Of a stretch of DNA of 37,957 nt, positions 30,789 to 37,957 are shown in pieces. The notes beneath the pieces are model-generated. The model was not told the DNA's origin, did no database searches, and saw nothing but the letters and a program-made list of their open reading frames with translations. The DNA is from JABABV01 sp965222855. GTDB lineage: Bacteria; Bacillota_I; Bacilli_A; Mycoplasmatales; JABABV01. A program made the translations under genes and the position numbers. Where the stretch lies: the NCBI GenBank assembly GCA_965222855.1, contig CBDCUL010000004.1, forward strand, positions 1 through 37,957. The letters run 5' to 3'. Each line of letters opens with the position of its first letter. The stretch's first letter is position 1.

Positions 30789-32702
30789 ATGAAAAATAAA
30801 TATAATAGTAAATCATTGCAAGTGCTAGAAGGTCTAGAAGCAGTTCGAAAACGACCCGGAATGTATATTGGTTCAACTGATACGCACGGTGTTCATCATT
30901 TAATTTGAGAAATTTTAGATAACTCAGTTGATGAAGCGCTTGCTGGATTTGCTAATCATATTAAAATTATTATCAATCAAGATAGTAGCGTTACTGTGAT
31001 TGACAATGGTCGTGGTATCCCGGTTGATAAGCATAAAAGTGGTGTTTCTGGAATTGAACTAGTGTTTTCAAAATTACATGCTGGTGCTAAATTTGGTAGT
31101 GACAGTGGTTATAAAACAGCTGGTGGGTTACATGGTGTTGGCGCTTCAGTCGTTAATGCTTTATCAAGTTTTGTTGACGTAATTGTATGACGTGATGGAT
31201 TTGAATGAAGACTTAATTTTATTAAGGGCGGTTCGAAAGTTAGTAAATTAACTAAAGGTAGAAAAAGTAATAAAAAAGGAACTTCAATTACTTTTAAACC
31301 AGATCAATTAATTTTTAGTAACACAAAAATTAATTTTGATATGATTATTAATAAAGCACGCGAAAGTGCCTTTTTAGTAGAAAACTTGAACATTGAAGTT
31401 GAAGACCATATTGATAACAAGATTAATAATTTTAAATTTAAAAATGGTTTACGCGATTTTATGGAATTTATTTCAACTGAAAAATCGATCACACCATTAA
31501 TTGAATTATCAAATACTTTTTTAAATATTAAAACTAAAATTGTTTTGCAATATAATAAAGGTGATCAAGAAAATATTCTTTCGTTTGTTAATAATGTTAA
31601 AACTAGTGATGGCGGAACGCATGAAAATGGTTTCAAATCAGGCTTAACAAAAACAATTAAAAATTATCTTAAATCACAAGAGATTAAAGAAAAATTCGTC
31701 ATTGAGGGTCAAGATATTCGTGAAGGTTTAAGTGCTATTTTATCAATTTATATTAATGAAGATAAGTTAGAATTTGAAGGTCAAAACAAACATAAATTAT
31801 CAACACCTAGTGCTCGCATCGCTGTTGAAAATACGATCAATCAAAATCTAAATTATTGATTGTTAGAAAATAAAACGCAAGCTGATAAAATAATTCATAA
31901 AATTCAATTGAATGCCAAAGCCCGAACTTTGTCAAAACAATCACGTAAAGAAATTAAAGAAATTAAAAATAACCAGAAAATAAAACGGATCTTATCTGGT
32001 AAATTATCACCAGCTCAATCAAAAAAATATGCTGATAATGAACTATTTTTAGTTGAGGGTGACTCAGCTGGTGGGAGTGCTAAACTTGGTCGCGATCGTA
32101 AAAACCAAGCAATTTTACCACTGCGTGGTAAAATTATTAATACTGAAAAAGCTAACATTTTAGATATCTTACGTAATGAGGAAATCAATACAATCATTAA
32201 TGCTGTTGGCGCTGGATTAGAAGACAACTTTAATATTAAAAAAGCCAAATATGGCAAGATTATTATTATGACTGATGCTGATACTGATGGAGCGCATATT
32301 CAATCATTATTAATTGCTTTTTTCTATCATTATATGAAAGACTTAATTTTAGATGGTCGTTTATATATTGCGATTCCGCCATTATTTAAACTAATGAATA
32401 AATATAATAAAAAACAAATTCATTATTTATATGACGAAACAGAATATCAACAATTTCCTAATTTAGAAAAATATGAAATTCAGCGTTATAAAGGGTTAGG
32501 CGAAATGAATGCCAACCAATTATGAGAAACAACAATGGATCCTGAATCACGAACTTTAATTCAAATTACTTTAAATGATGAAGAATTTTCTAAAAAAGAA
32601 ATTACCATTCTAATGGGCAACAAAGTTGAAGATCGTAAATTATGAATTCAAAAAAATATTCGCTTTACATTAGTTGATAATATTATAATTAAGCAAAAAT
32701 AA
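30789..32702 (+). CDS. parE: DNA topoisomerase IV subunit B
   Basis: ParE is the ATPase subunit of topoisomerase IV, which decatenates replicated chromosomes. The 637-residue protein has GHKL ATPase motifs EILDNSVDEALAG, VIDNGRGIPV and GGLHGVGASVVNAL. The TOPRIM residues are in EGDSAGGSA (E423) and MTDADTDGAH (D496). Assignment as ParE rather than GyrB rests on direct linkage to parC. AGAGG at about 30776-30780 precedes the start. TGA codons (for example 30907 and 31188) encode Trp. ParC follows 16 bases downstream, giving one heterotetramer operon. Confidence 0.93.
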
Positions 32703-32718
32703 TGAGGTAGTTAAGATT

Positions 32719-35100
32719 ATGAAAAAAAATAAAAAAAATACATCGCTAATTATTCAAAAAGAATTAGGGACAATTTTAGGTGAGCGTTTTGGACGCTATG
32801 CTAAATATATTATTCAAGAACGGGCAATTCCAGATGCGCGTGATGGTTTAAAACCGGTCCAGCGTCGAATTCTTTTTGCAATGAGTGAACTAGGATTAAC
32901 TTTTGATAAAAGTTATAAAAAATCAGCTCGAATTGTTGGAGAAGTTATTGGTAAATATCATCCCCATGGTGATAGTTCAGTTTATGAAGCAATGGTGCGG
33001 ATGTCACAAGATTGAAAAACTAATGCTCAATTAGTTGATATGCATGGTAATAATGGTTCAATTGATGATGACCCTCCGGCAGCGATGCGTTATACGGAAG
33101 TTCGTATGTCAAAAATTAGTAGTTATTTATTGAAAGATATTGAATATAAAACTGTTAATTTAACAAATAACTTTGATGATAGTGAAATGGAACCAGTTGT
33201 GCTACCAGCTAAATTTCCCAACCTTTTAGTAAATGGTGCACGTGGGATTGCGGCTGGATATGCCACGGAAATTCCACCCCATAATTTAGGCGAAGTAATT
33301 GATGCGATTATTTATCAAATTAATAATCCAACAGCGACAATTAGTGATTTATTAAAAATTGTTAAAGGTCCAGATTTCCCAACTGGCGGAATTATTCAAG
33401 GAAAATCTGGAATTATTGATGCTTTATCAACTGGTAAAGGCCGAATTTCAATTAAAGCGCAAACTGAAATTGTTAATAACCAAATTATTATTACCGAGAT
33501 GGCCTTTGGCGTTAACAAAGCTAATATGGTTCGTAAAATTGCTGAAATCATTGTTAATAACAAGATTGATGGAATGATTGAAATTAGAGATGAAACATCA
33601 CGCCAAGGCTTAAAAGTTGTCATTGATTTAGAGTCTGATAGTGATGGTGAAACTATTTTAAAATATTTATTTAAAAATAGTGAACTGCAAGTATTTTATA
33701 ATTATAATATGGTTGTCATTGATAACTATCAACCAAAATTAGCTAATTTAAAAAATTTAATTAATATTTATATTGCTCATCAAGAAATTATTATTATTAA
33801 AAAATCAAAATTTAAATTATCAAAATTACAAAAACGTAAACATATTTTAGATGCTTTAATTAAAATTGTTAGTCATCTAGATAAAGTAATTGAAATTATT
33901 CGTCAATCACTTGGTAAAGCTTCAGCTCGTAATAACTTAATGAGTTATTTCAGCTTTGACGAAGTCCAAGCTGAAGCAATTGTAACGCTTCAATTATATC
34001 GCTTATCATCAACTGATGTAGTGACTATGGAATCTGAATATAAAAACATTTTAAAACAAATAACTATTTTGCAAAAAATCTTATCACATCGCCATGTTGT
34101 TTTGAAAATTATTATTAAAGAATTGCAAGATGTTAAAGCAGAATTTGCAACAGAGCGTTTTAGTAGAATTGAAAACTACATTGATAAACATGATTTTAAT
34201 AATCAAAAACTAGTTAAATCAGAAATTATGAACGTTGATTTTACACATAATAATTACTTTATTAAATATCAAATTAATGATAAAAAAAGTACTAAAAATG
34301 CTTTATTAAAAAATGATGATCTAGTAGTTTCCCATTTTAAAATTAATAATCAAGCTGCTTTATACGCTTTTACTAATCATGGTAATTTATTAAAAATTGC
34401 CGTCCATAAAATTAAACTAACGCAAGTTAACCAAATTGGTCAACATATTAATGAAATTACTAAATTAGGCGATCTTGAAAAAATCATTAAAATTTTTAAT
34501 TTTAATGATTATCAAAAAGACCAACATATTTGTTTTGTTACTAATAAAGGTCAAGTTAAAAATATGGAAATAGCTACTATTTTAGCACTAAAATCTTATC
34601 GTCCATCACGAATTATTAAAATTAAAAATGATGATACGTTACTTAATGTAATTATTGCTGACAACAACCACAACGTTGTTGTTGTCAGTGATCGTGGTTA
34701 TTATACTAATTTCCCATTCCGTGAAATTCCGACATTAGGTGCTAACACTAGTGGTGTTCGCGCTATCAAATTAAAAGATGATCAAAAAGTTGTCGGAATT
34801 GGATCAGTTGCTTTTGGTAGTTTATTATTAATTGCTAGTGATGATGGTTATTTTAAAAAAATTGATTTATCAACTTTAGCAACAACTAATCGCGCACTAA
34901 GAGGAAATCAAATTTTTAAAAATAACATTGACCATAAAATTGTTAAAGCGTTAGAAATAACTGATTTTAGCATTATTAAATATCAATTACATAACGGTCA
35001 TTGAGAAACAATGACTAATAAAATTAACCAAATTCATGATTTATCTGCTAAAAATGCAAGATTTAGCACAGAGACAATTATTAATGTTATTATTAAATAA
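32719..35100 (+). CDS. parC: DNA topoisomerase IV subunit A
   Basis: ParC is the DNA-cutting subunit paired with ParE. The 793-residue protein has the breakage-reunion domain with catalytic Tyr125 (AAMRYTEVRMS). The quinolone-determining region HPHGDSSVYEAMVRMSQD keeps the Ser and Glu of drug-sensitive enzymes. A C-terminal beta-pinwheel follows (about residues 500-780) without the GyrA box, which supports ParC over GyrA. TGA at 33013 and 35002 encode Trp. The stop TAA ends at 35100, and yqeG starts 23 bases on behind AGGAGG. Confidence 0.94.
34658..34688. repeat. 11-bp inverted repeat inside parC
   Basis: CTGACAACAAC (34658-34668) pairs perfectly with GTTGTTGTCAG (34678-34688) around a nine-base loop, in the C-terminal beta-pinwheel region of parC. 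It is richer in G and C than its surroundings. Confidence 0.8.
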
Positions 35101-35123
35101 TTATTATCAACTAGGAGGACTAT

Positions 35124-35732
35124 ATGTTTAATCGTAAAAAGAAAAATTTAATTACTTTCAAAAAAAGTATTTATAATTATTTTAAACCATCAATTTATAT
35201 TTCACATTTTACTGATTTAAATTTAGATGCTTTACAAAAACAAGGCATTAAATTGTTTTTTTGTGATTTAGACAATACTTTAGTACCTCATTATAAAATA
35301 ATGCCCACAGCAGAAACGCTAAAATTTATTGAAACTGTTAAAAATAAAGGAATGACTTTTGTTTTGTTATCAAATAATTTTAGTAAACGAGTTAATAAAT
35401 TTGCTGAAAAAGCAAACATTACTTACTATTTCAGTATGGTTAAAAAACCGCTAACTCAAGTTGTAAGAAAATTTATGAAAGAACATAATTTTAAAACTAG
35501 TGAAACTATTATTATGGGCGATCAATTAATTACTGATATTTTTATGGCTAATCGCTTACAAATTGAATCAATCCTAGTTATGCCAATTGTCAGTACTGAT
35601 AAAAAAATCAATAGTTTTAATCGTTGAGTCGAACGTTTAATTTATAAAAAACTTGGAAAAAATAATATTCTAATTAAAGGAGAATTTCATGAAAAATGAA
35701 CTTACCATTCCGATAAATCCCAACTACTCTAA
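35124..35732 (+). CDS. yqeG: YqeG-family HAD phosphatase
   Basis: This HAD-superfamily phosphatase of the YqeG type is usually linked to phosphatidylglycerophosphate phosphatase activity. Motif I is FCDLDNTLVPH (about residues 46-56), motif II LLSNN, the motif III Lys KKPL and motif IV MGDQLITDI. Strong AGGAGG at 35114-35119 gives the start. At 202 residues it is longer than Bacillus YqeG (about 172). The excess includes a tail WTYHSDKSQLL reached only because TGA at 35697 is Trp. That tail runs 44 bases into yqeH in another frame. The substrate is inferred from the family. Confidence 0.9.
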
Positions 35733-36768
35733 ACCACGCCAATGTCCCGGATGCGGCCAGAAGGCCCAGATTGTTAATGAAGGAAGCATCTGTCAACGCT
35801 GTTGACGTATGCTTCATTACAATGATTTTAAATCAATCACTAATCCATTATCAGAAGAATTAATTCTAGCTAAAATTAATAAAATAGCGCAAGGTGTTTT
35901 AATTGTAATTGATTTATTTAATTTTAATATGGCATCTTTAAATGAGTTAATTAATAATATTGATCCGCATATTAAGAAAATTTTATTAATTAATAAAATT
36001 GATCTATGTGATCAGAATATTAGAATTAGTAAAGTAATTGATAAAATGAGTGCACAATTAGAACAAGTTAATAACTTGGTAATTATTGCAATTAGTAGCT
36101 TAAAAAAAGATCGTCATTTAAATCAATTATTTAATCTTATTCAACAATTTAAAAAAGGTGACAAAATTATTAGTGTTGGTTATGAAAATGCTGGTAAAAC
36201 AACTTTAGTGTCAGCTTTATTAACTCATAATAATGTTGATCATCATTTAATTCAAAGTCGTTTTCCTGGAACAACGCATAATTTTATTAGTTTTGAAATT
36301 GAGGGTATTAAAATCATTGATACTCCTGGATTGAGCAATCCTTTTAGCATGCGTCAATATGCCCAAGATGTTTCACATAAAAAATGAACTTTTAAAAGTC
36401 GTTTTCGACCAAAAATATTTTCACTAAATGCTGACCAATCAATTTTATTCGGGAATCTAGTAATCTTTAGTTTTAGTGATGGTCCAATTACTAATTTTAC
36501 AATCTATCCTAATCCTAATATTAATGTGATGCGTACAAAAACTACTAATTGAGATCGTTTACAAACAAAAGATGATGCTTTCTTTAAATGACCAATTGCT
36601 AAAAATCGTAATTATGTTGAACAAATAATTCATTTAGAAAAAAATAATGATAAAATTGAAATTGAAATAATAGATATTGGTATAATAAAATTGACTAGCA
36701 ATGGCCAAACTTTAAAATTTCTTGGTCCAATCAATACAATTGTTAAAATTCGTAAATCAATATTTTAG
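35689..36768 (+). CDS. yqeH: Circularly permuted GTPase YqeH
   Basis: YqeH is a ribosome-assembly GTPase needed for 30S biogenesis. The 359-residue protein has the N-terminal zinc finger CPGCG...CQRCW. Its G motifs are in permuted order: NKID (G4, N102-D105), then the P-loop GYENAGKTTL (G1, from G164), PGTT (G2) and DTPG (G3, D211-G214). A C-terminal domain for RNA or protein contacts follows. The start is set by AAAGGAG at 35677-35683 inside yqeG. The first 100 bases are much richer in G and C than the rest. TGA codons encode Trp (CQRCW). The order yqeG-yqeH-nadD-yqeK is the Firmicutes order without aroE and yhbY. Confidence 0.95.
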
Positions 36769-36789
36769 AAAAATAGAAAAGAGGGAAAA

Positions 36790-37941
36790 ATGGGTAAAAA
36801 AATCGCAATTTATGGTGGTGCTTTTGATCCAATACATAACGGCCATATCCATATTATAAATACTGTTTTAGAAAAATTAGATGTTGAAAAAATCATCATC
36901 GTACCTTCAAAAGCAGGTCCTTGAAAACAACATTTTTTAACTAGTGGTACACATCGAATGGCAATGTTAGAAATGGTTTTTACTAATAATGATAAAATTG
37001 AAATTGATGATTTTGAATTAAAATCATATAGTATTTCTTATAGTTATAAATTGTTAGAATATTTAACAAAAAAATATCCCGATAATGAATTATTATTCAT
37101 TATCGGCGAGGACCAAGTTCTTAATTTTAAAAAATGAGAAAAATATCGTAAAATTTTAGAACAAGCTCAAGTTTTTGTTAGTCAAAGATTTGCTAAAAAT
37201 TCCCAAATGGATAAAATAAATTCAATTTGTGAAGAACTTAATTTTCAAAAATTGAATAATTCAGTAATTGATGTTTCATCAACTTATGTTAGAAAAGGTC
37301 ATTTTAAAAATAATGTCCCTTTAAACGTCAATAAATATATTGGTGATAATGCTCTATATTTAGGTAATGTTTTAGCTAATAACTTATCAAGTTATCGCTT
37401 TTTTCATTGTTTAAGTGTCGGCGCATGAGCTGGTAAGATTGCTGATACACAAAGTGATATCGATTCAAAAACAGCATATATTGCTGGTTGTTTGCACGAT
37501 ATCACTAAAGAATGATCTTTTAAAAAGCAATATAGTTATTTACAAGATATGGGCCTAAAATATGAAAAAATTTCAATTCCAGTGCTCCATTCTTTTACAG
37601 GTGCTTTTTGAGTTAGTGATGAATACGGTATTACTAATAAACATATTTTATCTTCAATTATTAAGCATACTACTGCTAATGAAACGATGTCTAAATTTGA
37701 TAAAATAATTTTTATTGCTGACAAAGTTTGTGATGATCGTGATTATCCTGGAGTTGAAGAATATCGTAAATCAGCATTAATTGATATTGATAAAACTTTT
37801 AAACAAATTTTAATATATCAATATAAACGAACTAAAAAAAGACAAGGTCGTAAACATATGAATCGCCGTACTATTGATGCAGTTGCTAAATATGCATTCG
37901 ATCATTTGTTTCAAAAAGACGATATTACTAAAAAGGAGTAA
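36790..37941 (+). CDS. nadD-yqeK: Fused nicotinate-nucleotide adenylyltransferase and YqeK HD hydrolase
   Basis: This 383-residue protein joins two enzymes that are separate neighbours in Bacillus. Residues 1 to about 190 are NadD, which adenylates nicotinate mononucleotide for NAD synthesis: GGAFDPIHNGHI, the ISYSYKLL region in place of the usual Y-T-x-x-T, IIGED and a VSSTYVRKG motif like the family's SSTxIR. From about 195 on it is YqeK, an HD-domain diadenosine tetraphosphate hydrolase: His206 (FFHCLSVGAWA), HD236-237 (CLHDITKEW) and FIADKVCDDRDYPGV. AGAGGG at about 36779-36784 precedes ATG 36790. No stop or start lies at the junction, so it is one reading frame. Similar fused proteins occur in mycoplasmas (MG240, from memory). 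Confidence 0.92.
37079..37106. repeat. 12-bp inverted repeat inside nadD-yqeK
   Basis: CCGATAATGAAT (37079-37090) pairs perfectly with ATTCATTATCGG (37095-37106) around the loop TATT. It spans the codons before the conserved IIGED motif of the NadD part. No T tract follows. Confidence 0.8.
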
Positions 37942-37944
37942 TTT

Positions 37945-37957
37945 ATGCTTGGAATAA
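37945..37957 (+). CDS. Start of the next gene, cut by the window end
   Basis: AAGGAG at 37933-37938 stands seven bases before ATG 37945, followed by MLGI in frame. Only four codons are visible. The opening would suit a small nucleoside hydrolase such as MtnN, but this is a guess from gene order and four residues. Confidence 0.45.

Noticed and set aside
1..37957. CRISPR array, insertion sequence, prophage or RNA genes
   Set aside because: No regularly spaced repeats, transposase motifs, phage genes, tRNA cloverleaf or rRNA-like sequence could be found. Coding sequence covers nearly all the DNA.

Overview
The window is a gene-dense, AT-rich stretch of a Mollicutes chromosome. The main clue is the genetic code: many well-conserved proteins (DnaE, PolA, ThrS, GlyQS, ParE, ParC, SigA and others) stay open only if TGA is read as tryptophan (translation table 4), and the TGA codons fall where tryptophan fits. 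Small core genes, tight or overlapping gene junctions and degenerate accessory domains also fit a reduced Mollicutes genome. An ispH gene (MEP isoprenoid pathway) is uncommon in mycoplasmas and better known from spiroplasmas and a few Mycoplasma species, so a Spiroplasma-like organism is my best guess. The genus cannot be settled from this window.

Layout. (1) 1-2512, + strand: the end of thiI, nrnA and a small tail-anchored membrane protein. (2) 2557-11699: a replication and repair cluster, dnaE, polA, mutM, coaE, dnaB-type loader and dnaI. (3) 11719-14925: tpiA, thrS and coaX, closed by a hairpin terminator. (4) 14993-17414: a C39-peptidase ABC exporter (PCAT) followed by a small membrane-anchored partner. 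(5) 17432-26747: ybeY, dgkA, cdd, era, glyQS, dnaG, sigA, trmK, ltrA and nif3, a long + strand run resembling the macromolecular-synthesis cluster of Gram-positives, with ltrA inserted between trmK and nif3. (6) 26744-27616, - strand: ispH, whose stop codon overlaps that of nif3. (7) 27728-29951, + strand: a DEAD-box helicase and nfo, ending at a terminator shared with plsY (- strand, 30009-30710). (8) 30789-37941, + strand: parE, parC, yqeG, yqeH and a nadD-yqeK fusion. The first codons of another gene close the window.

How the genes work together: most are housekeeping. DnaE, DnaB/DnaI, DnaG, PolA and topoisomerase IV serve replication and segregation. MutM and Nfo with PolA could form a base-excision repair path. 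CoaX and CoaE supply the first and last steps of CoA synthesis. Era, YbeY, YqeH and the helicase act in ribosome assembly. PlsY, YqeG and DgkA are lipid-related.

There are no rRNA or tRNA genes, CRISPR arrays, insertion sequences or prophage genes that I can see, and no gene-free gap over 300 bases. The most unusual points are the exporter pair with no visible substrate, a ThrS whose editing domain has lost all four ligand residues, a DnaE with a degenerate PHP domain, the nadD-yqeK fusion, the yqeG/yqeH overlap probably created by UGA reassignment, and the four-base TTAA convergence of nif3 and ispH.
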